Positions 25,688 to 34,942 are shown, counted from the stretch's first letter. The stretch is 64,000 nt of DNA from Candidatus Promineifilum breve (GCF_900066015.1 NZ_LN890655.1:3450726-3514725), one strand, 5' to 3'. Made by a program: numbers and translations. The notes: generated by a model from the sequence alone, not told the origin.

Positions 25688-25966
25688 ATGCCGACTCGCA
25701 AAAAGCCGGTCATTGATGGCATCAAATTTGAACTCGGCCAGCCGACGGCCGTGCCGATGGAGCGGTTGTTCGGTTGGGTGATCTGGCAATTCCCCCGCCC
25801 GCGTGACGGCGGCTTCAGCGGCGCGGTTCACCCCCCGGAGGCGGAGCATGGCTGGTATCCGGCCATCATCGATGCCGACGGCGGGCGAGTGCTCGTCTAT
25901 GGTCACGTCGAGGAGCGCTTCCCCAGCCCCGAGGCGGCGGCCAAGCACCTCGACCGCCCACAGTAG
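25688..25966 (+). CDS. Conserved-looking small protein of unknown function
   Basis: A 92-residue soluble protein with tryptophans and prolines (MERLFGWVIWQFPRPRDGG; EHGWYPAIIDADGGRVLVYG) and an FPSPEAAAKHLDR end that resembles small DUF proteins. It has no signal peptide. GTATAAT at 25655-25661 and AGGAGGAAGGAGG follow the HAD gene, so it may have its own promoter as well as reading through. I do not recognise the family. Confidence 0.7.
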   Translation: MPTRKKPVIDGIKFELGQPTAVPMERLFGWVIWQFPRPRDGGFSGAVHPPEAEHGWYPAIIDADGGRVLVYGHVEERFPSPEAAAKHLDRPQ

Positions 25967-25984
25967 GGTCGATGGAGATCAAGG

Positions 25985-26054
25985 AATGGGACACGGATTT
26001 GACGGATAAACAAGATAGTTCAATCTGTTTCATCCGTTCAATCCGTGTCCCATT
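25985..26054. terminator. Palindrome between convergent genes, likely bidirectional terminator
   Basis: Arms 25985-26007 and 26032-26054 pair over 23 bases with two mismatches (AATGGGACACGGATT at the outer end). It lies between convergent genes, the usual place for a two-way terminator, but has no strong T-tracts. It has the same style as the palindromes at 1181-1245 and 62977-63061. Confidence 0.65.
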
Positions 26055-26095
26055 CGTGTTTAATCAATTAACCCGCAATTGACCTGCCTGCTATC

Positions 26096-27355
26096 TCAGA
26101 TGACCGTATTGTCGGGCACAATGGCATTCTTGGGCACGATGACGATGCCGTCGCGCGCCACCCAGCTTTCCGTTTCCTCTTCCGGCCGGTCGGGGATATA
26201 GCGGATCGTCACGTCGCGGCCGATGCGGGCATTCTTGTCCACAATCGCGCCCTTGATCACCGCGTTTTCGCCAATGCCAATGTCGGGCCGCGCCAGGCGG
26301 CGATTCTCGGCCTTCTCGGCGTCGGTCTCGTAGTAGTCGGCGCCCATGAGGATCGACGATTGGATGTTGGCCTCGGAGCCGATGATGCTGCGTAGCCCCA
26401 CCACCGATTCGCGCACGGTGGAGTCGTAGATGCGGCAGCCGTCGGCCAGCAAGACCTCGTCCAGGCGGGAGTTCTGAACCTCCGAGCCGGGCAGGAAGCG
26501 GGCATGGGTGAAGATGGGGGCATGGGCGGCGTAGAAGTCGAAGGGCGCGTTAGCCTTGGCCATGCGTAAATTCACCTCAAAGAAGCGGCGAATCGTCCCG
26601 ATGTCCTCCCAGAAGCCATCGAAGGTGTAGCCGCACACCCGCCGTTTGTCGATCGACTGCGGCAGGATGTCGCGGCCGAAATCGACCAATTTTTCCTCAA
26701 GCACTTCCTGCAAAACGTCGGTGTTGAAGACGTAGATGCCCATCGAGGCCAGGAACGGCTTATCGGGGTTGGCCCCGCTCTCGAACTGCTTCAAAATCTC
26801 CGGGTCCTTGGGCTTTTCGGTGAAGTTGGTGATGCGGCTGTCGCTGCCCATCTTCAGAATGCCCAGACCGGATACCGTCTCGCGGCTGACCGGCTGGACG
26901 GCGACGCTGATGTGGGCCTCGGAGTCGATGTGGCGCTGGACGAACTTGCGGTAGTCCATGCGATAGAGATGGTCGCCGGCCAGGATGAGGACGTAGCGTG
27001 TGCCCGCCTCCTTGATCTCCACCCATTGCTTGCGCACCGCGTCGGCCGTGCCCTGATACCAGTCGCGGTTGTGGGGCGTTTGCTCGGCGGCCAAAATCTG
27101 GATCCAGCCGGGCGAGAACTGATCGCGCGTGTAGGTGCTCCAGATATGCCGGTGTAGAGACGCTGAATTGAACTGGGTCAGGATGGCGATCTTCTCGATG
27201 TCGGCGTGGAAGCAATTGCTCATCGGGATGTCGATCAACCGATACTTGCCCGCCAGCGGGACGGCCGGTTTGGAGCGCTCCTTCGTGAGAGGATAGAGGC
27301 GCGCACCCTGACCGCCGCCCAGAATAAGACCGAGGACACTCTTCATGTAGGGCAT
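26096..27355 (-). CDS. glgC: Glucose-1-phosphate adenylyltransferase GlgC
   Basis: A 419-residue ADP-glucose pyrophosphorylase, making ADP-glucose for glycogen. The N-terminal nucleotidyltransferase domain has ILGGGQGARLYPLTKERSKPAVP, KYRLIDIPMSNC and LAGDHLYRMDY; the C-terminal left-handed beta-helix carries hexapeptide-type repeats (RIYDSTVRESVVGLRSIIG). The start at 27355 follows GGAGAG at six bases; an ATG three codons later is the alternative. No other glycogen gene is nearby. Confidence 0.95.
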   Translation of the reverse strand: MPYMKSVLGLILGGGQGARLYPLTKERSKPAVPLAGKYRLIDIPMSNCFHADIEKIAILTQFNSASLHRHIWSTYTRDQFSPGWIQILAAEQTPHNRDWYQGTADAVRKQWVEIKEAGTRYVLILAGDHLYRMDYRKFVQRHIDSEAHISVAVQPVSRETVSGLGILKMGSDSRITNFTEKPKDPEILKQFESGANPDKPFLASMGIYVFNTDVLQEVLEEKLVDFGRDILPQSIDKRRVCGYTFDGFWEDIGTIRRFFEVNLRMAKANAPFDFYAAHAPIFTHARFLPGSEVQNSRLDEVLLADGCRIYDSTVRESVVGLRSIIGSEANIQSSILMGADYYETDAEKAENRRLARPDIGIGENAVIKGAIVDKNARIGRDVTIRYIPDRPEEETESWVARDGIVIVPKNAIVPDNTVI

Positions 27356-27459
27356 AGGCTCTCCATTGTCAACTTCAGTTAGGATGGTTCAGTCGCCAGC
27401 GATAGCGGCAGTTAACTATAACGCTACCTGCGCGAATTGGCACACAACTTTGTCCATTA

Positions 27460-27517
27460 TTGTAGGGCGGGTTGGTAACCCGCCTGCTCTGCGGCGGGTT
27501 ACCAACCCGCCCTACAA
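27460..27517. repeat. Intergenic palindrome, 25-bp perfect stem
   Basis: Bases 27460-27484 and 27493-27517 are perfect reverse complements with an eight-base loop. Each arm contains GGGCGGGTTGGTAACCCGCC, itself partly palindromic. It lies in the divergent gap between glgC and the next plus-strand gene, so it cannot be a terminator for either, and is more likely a dispersed repeat element. Confidence 0.85.
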
Positions 27518-27611
27518 CTAGCCCACTTCCGGCGGCCGTGCTATGATTCGGCGGCGCTCCCGGTCCAACATCATGGCCGTGGGCGACAATTTTTTATCGA
27601 TAGGAGTATCC

Positions 27612-28046
27612 ATGAGTCGTGTGATTCATGTTGACAATCCGGGCAAGCGGCGCAACCAGGCGCGGCGCTCCATCGCCGAAATATTGCGTTTGCTCGGCCG
27701 CAAGGCGCAGATCGACGACGAGGCGCGTGACATGGCGGCCATGCTGGTCTATCTGTTGCGCGAGATCAAGGCGACGGTCGATGAGTCGGCCGCGGCCTGG
27801 GAAAAGCGGGGCTACTGGATGAAGGTCGAGCGTTTCGTGCGCGACTACGAATGGATCCCCGAACTGGCGGCCAACATCGACGACGTGATCCGCCACGGCG
27901 CGTGGGATTTGTTGCCGGAACTGCTGGCCGATCTCATGCCCCGTTTCGACGACATCCACATCAAGACGATGACCCGCAAGCCGTCCGATTGGCGCGGGGC
28001 TTATCGCAAGCTGCTGGCCGAGCCGCCGGTGTCGGTGCTGCGCTAG
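27612..28046 (+). CDS. Conserved-looking helical protein of unknown function
   Basis: A 144-residue soluble, mainly helical protein rich in charged residues (GKRRNQARRSIAEILRLLGR; DEARDMAAMLVYLLREIKAT; WIPELAANIDDVIRHGAWDL). No motif is recognised. The ATG at 27612 is preceded by TAGGAG; an upstream ATG at 27543 would add a stretch unlike a protein. The lipoprotein esterase gene follows after 20 bases. Confidence 0.75.
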   Translation: MSRVIHVDNPGKRRNQARRSIAEILRLLGRKAQIDDEARDMAAMLVYLLREIKATVDESAAAWEKRGYWMKVERFVRDYEWIPELAANIDDVIRHGAWDLLPELLADLMPRFDDIHIKTMTRKPSDWRGAYRKLLAEPPVSVLR

Positions 28047-28066
28047 GACGCGGGCGGTTAGGGGCC

Positions 28067-29101
28067 ATGCGCCTGCTTGTCGTTGCTCTGCTCGCGTTGC
28101 TGGCCGGATTGCTGGCGGCGGGCTGCGGCGCGGCAGCCCGCAGCCCGGCCGTGACCGCGCTCGATCCGCCCACGCCGGTGATCGTCGTCCCGTCGCCGAC
28201 GCTGGCCGTCCCCTCGCCCACGACCGCGCCAACGGCGACTGCCACCGCTACTACTGCACCTTCGCCCTCGCCATCCGCATCTCCACTGCCGGAAAGCGAA
28301 GAGCAACCGCCCGGTGAGGCTTCACCGCCCACACCAGCCGTAACGCCATCTGTCATCCCCTTGCCCACGCCCTGCGCCCAACCGGGCCGCGTCGAGCAGG
28401 GGACGCTGGAGAGCGCCGTGGCCGGGGAGCCGATGCGCTACCGCGTCTACTTGCCGCCGTGCTATGGCGTGGACGACCGCTTCTATCCCACCCTCTACAT
28501 GTTCGGCGGCAATATCCACGATGACGCCATCTGGGACAATCTGGGGCTGGATGAGGCGGCCGAGGCGATGATCACGCGCGGCGACATCCCGCCGCTGCTC
28601 ATCGTCATGCCCGATAACGGCTGGTTGGCGAACACGACGACCAGCGGGCCGAACTCCTACGAGGGCTTCGTCCTCAACGAACTGATCCCCCACATCGAGG
28701 CCACCTATCGCGCTAGGGCCGAGGCCGACGGCCGCGCCGTGGGCGGGCTGTCGCGCGGCGGCTACTGGTCGTTGATGATGGCCTTTCGCCGCCCTGACCT
28801 GTTCCAAAGTGTCGGCGCGCACAGCCCGGCGCTCATCGACAGCCACGCCGGCCCGGCCGAAGACCCGCGCGTCACCGGCACGACCAACGACCTGGGCGAT
28901 CTGCGTATCTGGGTCGACATCGGCGAGCGCGACCCGTATCTGATCGAGGCGTTGCCCCTGCACGAGGCGCTGACGGCCGCGGGGGTAGCCCACGAGTGGC
29001 GCGTGGAGCCGGGGACGCACGAAGAGGCTTTTTGGCGGGCGCGCCTGGAGCAGTACTTGATGTGGTATAGCGGGGGGTGGCGGGTGGCGAGTGGCGGGTA
29101 G
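28067..29101 (+). CDS. Secreted lipoprotein esterase (alpha/beta hydrolase, esterase D/Fes type)
   Basis: A 344-residue lipoprotein with a clear lipobox (LLAAGC), then a 75-residue Pro/Thr/Ser linker and an alpha/beta hydrolase domain. YRVYLPPCYGVDDRFYPTLYM is typical of the putative esterase (D/Fes/IroE) family. The nucleophile elbow is GGLSRGGYW, and the C-terminal GTHEEAFWRARLEQYL holds the catalytic histidine. It probably acts at the cell surface on esters of unknown type. The last ten residues (GGWRVASGG) are encoded by the start of a 7-base tandem repeat and look acquired. Confidence 0.88.
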   Translation: MRLLVVALLALLAGLLAAGCGAAARSPAVTALDPPTPVIVVPSPTLAVPSPTTAPTATATATTAPSPSPSASPLPESEEQPPGEASPPTPAVTPSVIPLPTPCAQPGRVEQGTLESAVAGEPMRYRVYLPPCYGVDDRFYPTLYMFGGNIHDDAIWDNLGLDEAAEAMITRGDIPPLLIVMPDNGWLANTTTSGPNSYEGFVLNELIPHIEATYRARAEADGRAVGGLSRGGYWSLMMAFRRPDLFQSVGAHSPALIDSHAGPAEDPRVTGTTNDLGDLRIWVDIGERDPYLIEALPLHEALTAAGVAHEWRVEPGTHEEAFWRARLEQYLMWYSGGWRVASGG

Positions 29102-29162
29102 CGAGTGGCGGGTAGCGAGTGGCGAGTGGCGGGTGGCGAGTGGCGGGTGGCGAGTGGCGGGT
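29076..29162. repeat. Heptanucleotide tandem repeat (GGCGAGT/GGCGGGT)
   Basis: About twelve copies of the 7-base word RGCGRGT in direct order. The first copies lie inside the end of the esterase gene. A C-rich tract follows (29178-29222) up to the stop of the convergent membrane transferase. The same word, in inverted orientation, is at 30971-31037. Confidence 0.85.
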
Positions 29163-29218
29163 CATTATCTCTCTTTCTCCCCTGCACCCCCGCTCCCCTG
29201 CTCCCCTGCCCTCTTCTC

Positions 29219-30289
29219 TCACCCTTCACTATTAAGCCGCAGCAGCAAGGCAAACACCGCCGCCGAGAGGCCGATCAGGATGGCCACTTTCAAAATGGGC
29301 GAGGCGGCCAGGACGGCCACCAACCCGAACAGGATCGCCACACCGTAATAGCCGAGCACAATGCGGCGCGTGGGCAGGCCCCGGTCGGACAGGCGAAAAT
29401 GCAGATGGCCGCGGTCGCCGCGCATGGGGTGCTGGCCGCGGCGGATGCGCGCGACGATCTGCCAGGCCACGTCGATGATGGGCACGGCCATGACCAGCAG
29501 CGCCGTCGATAGCTTGGCCGGGGCCAGGATCGACAGGGTCGCCATCTGGTAGCCCAGCAGATAGGCCCCGGTGGAGCCGAGAAAGATGCGCGCCGGCGAA
29601 AAGTTGAACGGTAGAAAGCCCAGTAGCGCCCCGGCCAATGCCAGCGGGAAGAGCGGCATTGACGCCTGGCCCGTCTGCAAGCCCAGCCGGTAGCTGTGGT
29701 AGGCGAAGAAAGCGGCGGCGATCAGGCATACCCCGGCCGCCAGCCCATCCAACCCATCCAGAAAATTGATGGCGTTGATCATGCCCAGGATCCAGAACGT
29801 CGTGAAGAGCAGGGCCATCGGCCGCCAGATCCATACCCAATTGCCATCGACGCGAAAGAACGGCAGCGCCTCCCATAGCGCCGTGGTCGGCAACGGGTTG
29901 GTGAACAGTTCGATGAAGATGATGTGGAGGATGGCGACGAGCGCGCCGGCAAGCTGAATGAGGAATTGGGCCAACGGCGGCAGGTCGTAGCGGTCATCCA
30001 GCAGCCCGCCGACGACGACGATGAGGCTGCCCAACACCAGCCCGCGCAGGCGCAAAGCGTCGTTGGCATCGGCCGGCGGCAGCAGCCAGTAGATCAGGGC
30101 CACGCCGACCAGCCAGGCGGCGAAGATCGCCAGCCCGCCCAGCTTGGGGATGCGCCCGGTGTGGCGGCGGCGGCCGCCCGGCTCGGCCACGAGGCCCAGG
30201 CGAAAGGAGAGCCGCCGCGCCAACGGTGTGGCCACCAGCGCGGCGGCAAATGAGGCCAAGGCTACGACCAAATAGACCATCTTGTCCAA
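29219..30289 (-). CDS. Undecaprenyl-phosphate sugar-1-phosphate transferase (MraY/WecA family)
   Basis: A 356-residue polytopic membrane protein with about 10-11 helices. It transfers a sugar-1-phosphate to a lipid carrier. Family motifs: GLLDDRYDLPPLAQF (Mg-binding aspartates), NAINFLDGLDGLAAG (catalytic aspartates) and RGDRGHLHFRL (the histidine loop of the WecA/TagO type). The HLHFRL motif favours the GlcNAc-1-phosphate transferase branch rather than MraY. A WecG/TagA transferase and a sugar epimerase are 3 kb away. The start lies directly against the stop of upp. Confidence 0.92.
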   Translation of the reverse strand: MDKMVYLVVALASFAAALVATPLARRLSFRLGLVAEPGGRRRHTGRIPKLGGLAIFAAWLVGVALIYWLLPPADANDALRLRGLVLGSLIVVVGGLLDDRYDLPPLAQFLIQLAGALVAILHIIFIELFTNPLPTTALWEALPFFRVDGNWVWIWRPMALLFTTFWILGMINAINFLDGLDGLAAGVCLIAAAFFAYHSYRLGLQTGQASMPLFPLALAGALLGFLPFNFSPARIFLGSTGAYLLGYQMATLSILAPAKLSTALLVMAVPIIDVAWQIVARIRRGQHPMRGDRGHLHFRLSDRGLPTRRIVLGYYGVAILFGLVAVLAASPILKVAILIGLSAAVFALLLRLNSEG

Positions 30290-30910
30290 TTAGCCCGTGC
30301 CGAACTGGCGGTCGCCCGCGTCGCCCAGGCCGGGGACGATGTAGCCGATCTCGTTCAGGTGGGAATCGATGTGGGCGATGTGGATGGGCACGTCGGGGTG
30401 GGCTGCCTCCAGCCGGGCGATGCCCTCCGGCGCGGCCAGGATGCCGACAAACTTGATCCGTTGCGCCCCCCACTTCTTGAGCAAGTCCACCGTCGCCACG
30501 GCCGAGCCGCCCGTCGCCAGCATGGGGTCGAGCACCAGGCAGACCTGCACCGTGGGCATCGTCGGCAGCTTGTTATAGTACGACACCGGCTTCAGCGTTT
30601 GCTCGTCGCGATACAGCCCGATGTGCCACACCTCCGCGCCGGGCATCATCTCCCACACGCCCTCGACCATGCCCAGCCCGGCGCGCAGGATAGGCACCAG
30701 GCCGACCTTATCGACCAGCTCGCGCCCCTCGGCCAGCCCCATCGGCGACTCGACCGCCAACGGCTTGGTAATCAGATCGAGCGTGGCTTCATAGCACAGC
30801 AGCAGCGAAATCTCGCGGATCAATTGGCGAAATTTCTTCGGTTTCGTCTCCCTGTCGCGCATCAGGGTCAGCTTGTGTTTGACCAGTGGGTGTTGTGACT
30901 CAAAAACCAT
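30290..30910 (-). CDS. upp: Uracil phosphoribosyltransferase
   Basis: A 206-residue salvage enzyme converting uracil and PRPP to UMP. The PRPP-binding site is [20 protein letters not shown], and the uracil-binding C-terminus is [17 protein letters not shown]. The ATG at 30910 has GGGAGA upstream and gives the family's normal length; the ATG at 30970 would add 20 residues from a repeat region. The stop meets the start of the membrane transferase without a gap. Confidence 0.96.
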   Translation of the reverse strand: MVFESQHPLVKHKLTLMRDRETKPKKFRQLIREISLLLCYEATLDLITKPLAVESPMGLAEGRELVDKVGLVPILRAGLGMVEGVWEMMPGAEVWHIGLYRDEQTLKPVSYYNKLPTMPTVQVCLVLDPMLATGGSAVATVDLLKKWGAQRIKFVGILAAPEGIARLEAAHPDVPIHIAHIDSHLNEIGYIVPGLGDAGDRQFGTG

Positions 30911-30970
30911 CCTGTGTCTCCCTTGTGTAGGTTGCTTCATTGTAGCCAACCTGCGGCGGGAGGCGAACAA

Positions 30971-31037
30971 GTGGTGGGTGGCGGGTGGCGAGTAGCGCTA
31001 CCCGCCACTCGCCACTCGCCACTCGCCACCCGCTACC
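30971..31037. repeat. Heptanucleotide repeat in inverted arrangement
   Basis: The left side (30971-31004) carries GGCGGGT/GGCGAGT copies and the right side (31010-31037) the reverse complements (ACTCGCC), so the region can fold into a hairpin around AGCGCT. It lies between the divergent upp and ruvB genes. The word is the same as at 29076-29162. Confidence 0.8.
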
Positions 31038-31056
31038 CCAAACCCCCAACATCGCG

Positions 31057-31062
31057 TATAAT
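31057..31062 (+). promoter_or_regulatory. Probable -10 box of ruvB
   Basis: TATAAT ends 12 bases before the ruvB ATG. The transcript would start about 6 bases before the ATG, leaving no room for a ribosome site, and none is seen. No good -35 box is visible upstream in the C-rich tract. Confidence 0.55.
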
Positions 31063-31074
31063 CCCGCCCCAGCC

Positions 31075-32139
31075 ATGACCACGCAAAACCCGCCGCCCGA
31101 CCGGCCGATTGCCCCCCAACAGAAAGCCGAAGATGTCGGCCTGGACACGATGCTCCGGCCGCAGCGCCTGGCCCAATTCACCGGCCAGGAGCGGCTGAAG
31201 GACAATCTGCGCATCCTCATCGAGGCCGCCCGCGGCCGGAGCGAGCCGCTCGATCACGTCCTGTTCCACGGCCCGCCAGGGCTGGGCAAGACCACGCTGG
31301 CCCAGGTCGTCGCCAACGAGATGCGAGCCAACATTCGCCACACCGCCGGCCCGGCCATCGAACACTCCGGCGATCTGGCGGCCATCCTGTCCAACATGCG
31401 CAGCGGCGATATCCTGTTCATCGACGAGGTGCACCGCCTCAGCCGCCCGGTGGAGGAAATCCTCTACCCGGCGATGGAAGATTTCGTACTCGACCTGATC
31501 GTGGGCAAGGGGCCGGGGGCCAAGAACGTGCGCCTCAAGCTGCCGCGCTTCACGGTCATCGGCGCGACGACCCGGCTGGCGCTGATGACCGCGCCATTAC
31601 GCGCCCGCTTCGGCGCGGTCTACCGCATGGACTTCTACGATCAGGCGGCGATGGAGGAGATCGTCGGCCGCGGCGCGCGCATTCTGGAAGTGCCCATCGA
31701 GGCGCACGGCACATCGGAGATCGCTCGCCGGGCGCGAGGCACACCGCGTGTCGCCCTGCGCCTGTTACGCCGGGTGCGCGACTACGCCCAGGTGCGCGCC
31801 GACGGGGCTATCACCCACGAGACGGCCGTGGCCGCGCTCGACCTGATGGAGATCGACCAGTTGGGTCTGGACGACCTCGACCGGCGCGTGTTGCGGGCCA
31901 TCATCGAGAAGTTCGGCGGCGGGCCGGTCGGCCTGGAGACCATCGCCGCCAGCATCAGCGAGGAATCCGACACCATCATGGATGTGGTCGAGCCGTACCT
32001 GCTGCAACTGGGCTTTTTGGAGCGCACCTCGCGCGGCCGCATGGCTTCCGTCCACGCCTACCGCCATCTGGGCTTAGCCGCGCCGGAGAACGGGCCGCGT
32101 GGCGGGCAGCGCACCCTGTTTGACACCCCTCCCGGATAG
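31075..32139 (+). CDS. ruvB: Holliday junction branch-migration helicase RuvB
   Basis: A 354-residue AAA+ motor that drives branch migration with RuvA. Walker A is [13 protein letters not shown], Walker [10 protein letters not shown], sensor 1 TVIGATTR, and the arginine-finger region [11 protein letters not shown]; the winged-helix C-terminal domain has [15 protein letters not shown]. The start at 31075 lies just after the -10 box, suggesting a nearly leaderless message. RuvA and RuvC are not in the window. Confidence 0.97.
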   Translation: MTTQNPPPDRPIAPQQKAEDVGLDTMLRPQRLAQFTGQERLKDNLRILIEAARGRSEPLDHVLFHGPPGLGKTTLAQVVANEMRANIRHTAGPAIEHSGDLAAILSNMRSGDILFIDEVHRLSRPVEEILYPAMEDFVLDLIVGKGPGAKNVRLKLPRFTVIGATTRLALMTAPLRARFGAVYRMDFYDQAAMEEIVGRGARILEVPIEAHGTSEIARRARGTPRVALRLLRRVRDYAQVRADGAITHETAVAALDLMEIDQLGLDDLDRRVLRAIIEKFGGGPVGLETIAASISEESDTIMDVVEPYLLQLGFLERTSRGRMASVHAYRHLGLAAPENGPRGGQRTLFDTPPG

Positions 32140-32145
32140 TAAGCT

Positions 32146-32373
32146 ATGGGTGAGATGGGTCGCCTGCTCGTCGTTATCGGTTTGGCGGTCGCCTTCTGTG
32201 GGGTGATCATCCTGATCGCCATCCGTTTTTTCCCCTGGCTGGGCAACCTGCCGGGCGACATGCGCTTCGAGGGCCAGAACTACAAGGTCTACTTCCCGCT
32301 GGCGACAATGATCCTGGTCAGCATCCTGGCGACCATCCTGCTCAACGTGCTCCTGCGCATCTTCCGCCGCTGA
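32146..32373 (+). CDS. DUF2905 small membrane protein
   Basis: A 75-residue protein with two membrane helices (LLVVIGLAVAFCGVIILIAI and the LATMILVSILATILLNVLLR section) joined by FFPWLGNLPGDMRFEGQNYKVYFP, whose LPGD section is the mark of DUF2905. It lies six bases after ruvB, a frequent neighbourhood for this family. Function unknown. Met4 (32155) is an alternative start. Confidence 0.9.
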   Translation: MGEMGRLLVVIGLAVAFCGVIILIAIRFFPWLGNLPGDMRFEGQNYKVYFPLATMILVSILATILLNVLLRIFRR

Positions 32374-32416
32374 GCCCTTTCTCCCTTGCACCCCTGCTCC
32401 CCTGCCCACAAACGCC

Positions 32417-33250
32417 ATGCCCTCACCCACCGCCATCCCCATCCTCGGCATTCCCGTCCACGCCGTCACGATGGTCGAAGCGCTGGCCGTCGTCGAGGGC
32501 TACATGGCCGAGCCGCGCCTGCACCAGATCGCCACGGTCAACCCCGAATTCGTCATGGCCGCGCAGAGCGACGCCGCCTTTCGCCACGCGCTGCGCACGG
32601 CCGACCTGTGCCTGCCCGATGGCGTCGGCTTGCTCTACGCGGCCCGACGTCACGGACAAACGCTGCCGGAGCGCGTGCCCGGTTCGGAGTTCGTCTATGC
32701 CCTGGCCGAGCGGGCGGCGGCCTGTGGTTGGCCGCTCTTTCTGCTGGGCGCGGCCCCCGGCGTGGCCGAGGAAGCGGCGCGGATTCTTGAGCAACGCTAT
32801 CCGGGATTGCCCATCGCCGGCACTTATGCGGGATCGCCCGACCCAGCTGAGAACGACGCCATCGTCCGCCTAATCAATGACAGCGGGGCCAGCCTGCTCT
32901 ACGTCGCCTACGGCGCGCCCAAGCAGGACAAGTGGATCGAGCGCAATCGCCACACACTAACGACGGTGCGGGTGGCAATGGGCGTTGGCGGCTCGCTCGA
33001 TTTTGTCACCGGCCGCGCCGTTCGCGCGCCGAGATGGGCACAGGATAGGGGGTTGGAGTGGCTCTACCGGCTTTATAAGGAGCCGTGGCGTTGGCGGCGG
33101 ATGTTAGCCTTGCCAAAGTTTGCCATGCGTGTACTCTTATCTCGTGAGCTTGAGTTGCGGGCCGCGCGGGGCAGCCGCGAACAACTCCTGGCGATCCTGG
33201 CGAAAGCGCCGGACGTGGAGCCGGAAGAATATGACCGGCTCGATGATTAA
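32417..33250 (+). CDS. WecG/TagA/CpsF-family glycosyltransferase
   Basis: A 277-residue GT26 enzyme. It opens with ILGIPVHAVTMVEALAVVEG; TVNPEFVMAA, LPDGVGLLYAARRHG and ERVPGSEFVYALAERAA carry the conserved active-site region, and AYGAPKQDKWIERNR and VGGSLDFVTGRAVRAPRW are further family marks. Such enzymes add a second sugar to the lipid-linked GlcNAc made by WecA/TagO-type enzymes, one of which is encoded at 29219-30289. No ribosome site is evident before the ATG. Confidence 0.93.
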   Translation: MPSPTAIPILGIPVHAVTMVEALAVVEGYMAEPRLHQIATVNPEFVMAAQSDAAFRHALRTADLCLPDGVGLLYAARRHGQTLPERVPGSEFVYALAERAAACGWPLFLLGAAPGVAEEAARILEQRYPGLPIAGTYAGSPDPAENDAIVRLINDSGASLLYVAYGAPKQDKWIERNRHTLTTVRVAMGVGGSLDFVTGRAVRAPRWAQDRGLEWLYRLYKEPWRWRRMLALPKFAMRVLLSRELELRAARGSREQLLAILAKAPDVEPEEYDRLDD

Positions 33251-33320
33251 TGAGTTTCACCAATAGGTCAATTGTAACCGCCGTTCGCCAGCCTTAGGTT
33301 TCATTTTTACTGGCCAGATC

Positions 33321-34289
33321 ATGCGCATCCTCATCACCGGCTCCAGCGGTCAAATCGGCACGAATCTGGGCCTCTACCTGCTGGAGCGCGGTCACGAGGT
33401 GTTCGGCGTGGACGTGCGGCCGAACACGTGGACCGACGCCATCCCCACCCTGCTGCAAGACCTGGCCGGGTCGTTCGCCGATTTCCGTGGCGGCCTGGGC
33501 CACGTGCCCTATCCGCCCAATCTGGACGTGGTCGTCCATCTGGCCGCCCACGCCAAGGTGCACGAACTGGTGGAACAGCCGGCCCGCGCGCTGGAAAACG
33601 TCGTGATGACCTTCAACGTGCTGGAGTTCTGCCGCCACAACGGGCTGCCGGTTATCTTCAGCAGCTCGCGCGAGGTTTACGGCGACATTCGCCGCTATAT
33701 CACCGAGGAGTCCTACGCCGACTTTGCCTACACCGAAAGCCCCTATTCGGCGGGCAAGATCGCCGGCGAAGCACTGATCTACTCCTATGCCCAGTGCTAC
33801 GGCCTGCGCTATCTCGTCTTTCGCTTCAGCAACGTCTACGGCCGCTACGACGTGGACATCGAACGGATGGAGCGCGTCATCCCCCTGTTCATGCGCAAGA
33901 TCGGCCGCGGCGAACCGATTACCGTCTATGGCGAACAGAAAGTGCTCGATTTCACCTACGTCGATGATTGCGTGGCCGGCGTGGCGCGGGGGATTGAGCT
34001 ACTGGCCGGAGGGCGGGCGGCCAACCAGACGATCAATCTGGCTTACGGCCAGGGCAACAGTCTGGTGACGCTGGCCGAATACATCGCCGCCGAACTGGGT
34101 GTGTCGCCCCAAATCACCGTGGCCCCGTCGCGCGTCGGCGAGGTGACCCACTACGTCGCCAACATCGGTAAGGCCCGCGCCTTGCTCGATTACACGCCGC
34201 AAGTGCCGTTGCGCGAGGGGATTCGCCGGGCCGTGGCCTGGGCCACCGAGTATTGGGCCGGGCAGCCCGCGCCGCAGCCGGAACCATAA
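33321..34289 (+). CDS. NAD-dependent sugar-nucleotide epimerase/dehydratase
   Basis: A 322-residue extended short-chain dehydrogenase. The NAD-binding motif is ITGSSGQIG, the catalytic serine is in FSSSREVYG and the Tyr-Lys pair in SPYSAGKIAGE; RFSNVYGRYD, YGEQKVLDFTYVDD and INLAYGQGNSLVT are typical of UDP-sugar 4-epimerases and dehydratases. The exact sugar is not clear. It is followed without a gap by the convergent tadA. It could serve the same polysaccharide as the WecG-like enzyme. Confidence 0.92.
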   Translation: MRILITGSSGQIGTNLGLYLLERGHEVFGVDVRPNTWTDAIPTLLQDLAGSFADFRGGLGHVPYPPNLDVVVHLAAHAKVHELVEQPARALENVVMTFNVLEFCRHNGLPVIFSSSREVYGDIRRYITEESYADFAYTESPYSAGKIAGEALIYSYAQCYGLRYLVFRFSNVYGRYDVDIERMERVIPLFMRKIGRGEPITVYGEQKVLDFTYVDDCVAGVARGIELLAGGRAANQTINLAYGQGNSLVTLAEYIAAELGVSPQITVAPSRVGEVTHYVANIGKARALLDYTPQVPLREGIRRAVAWATEYWAGQPAPQPEP

Positions 34290-34742
34290 TCAGGTGCGCA
34301 ACAGGCGAAAGAACCGTTGCAGCAACTCCCCGGCCTCGTCGGCCAACACCCCGGCGACAACTTCGACCCGATGGTTAAAGGCCGGCTGCCCCAGCACGTC
34401 GATGATCGTACCGTCGGCCCCGAAGCGCGTATCCTTCGCGCCATAGACCAGCCGCGCCAGCCGCCCCTGAATCATCGCCCCGGCGCACATCGGGCACGGT
34501 TCCAGCGTACAGTAGAGAGTCACGTCGATGAGTCGCCAGTTATTCAGCCGCGCCGCTGCCGCGCGTAGGGCGATCATCTCGGCGTGGGCGGTGGGGTCCT
34601 GGTCGCTCTCCTTGCGGTTATAGCCCGTGCCGATGACCGCGCCGTTCAGCACGGCCACCGCGCCCACCGGCACCTCGCCCAATTTCATAGCTTCTTCGGC
34701 CTGGGCCAACGCCAGCCGCATCCAGATTTCTGTATCATCCAT
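34290..34742 (-). CDS. tadA: tRNA-specific adenosine deaminase TadA
   Basis: A 150-residue zinc deaminase that turns adenosine into inosine at the wobble base of tRNA-Arg. TAHAEMIAL holds the zinc histidine and the catalytic glutamate; EPCPMCAGAMI the two zinc cysteines. Full length for the family. TATAAT on the minus strand (34771-34766) lies about 23 bases before the ATG and probably is its -10 box. Confidence 0.95.
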   Translation of the reverse strand: MDDTEIWMRLALAQAEEAMKLGEVPVGAVAVLNGAVIGTGYNRKESDQDPTAHAEMIALRAAAARLNNWRLIDVTLYCTLEPCPMCAGAMIQGRLARLVYGAKDTRFGADGTIIDVLGQPAFNHRVEVVAGVLADEAGELLQRFFRLLRT

Positions 34743-34913
34743 TGTGTATTCCCACGACGGGCCGGATTATAGCCCGGTGGGCGAGAGCCGGCACACCCAG
34801 TGGGTCAGCGGTTGGGGAGATAATATTCCACCGCGGAGCAACGCGTAAACAGATGAGCGCGAGATGAGGAAAGGGTTTTTTGGAAGTGAGTTTGCAGAAG
34901 GCTTGGCCAGAGA

Positions 34914-34942
34914 TTGACGGTGGGAGAGGGGTCACCTATAAT
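34914..34942 (+). promoter_or_regulatory. Leader promoter of the CRISPR array
   Basis: TTGACG (34914-34919), a 17-base spacer and TATAAT (34937-34942) form a near-consensus sigma-70 promoter reading into the array. Transcription would start near 34949, about 87 bases before the first repeat. The region 34860-35035 is the leader: no ORF, with an AT-rich patch (GGGTTTTTTGG) upstream of the promoter. Confidence 0.85.
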
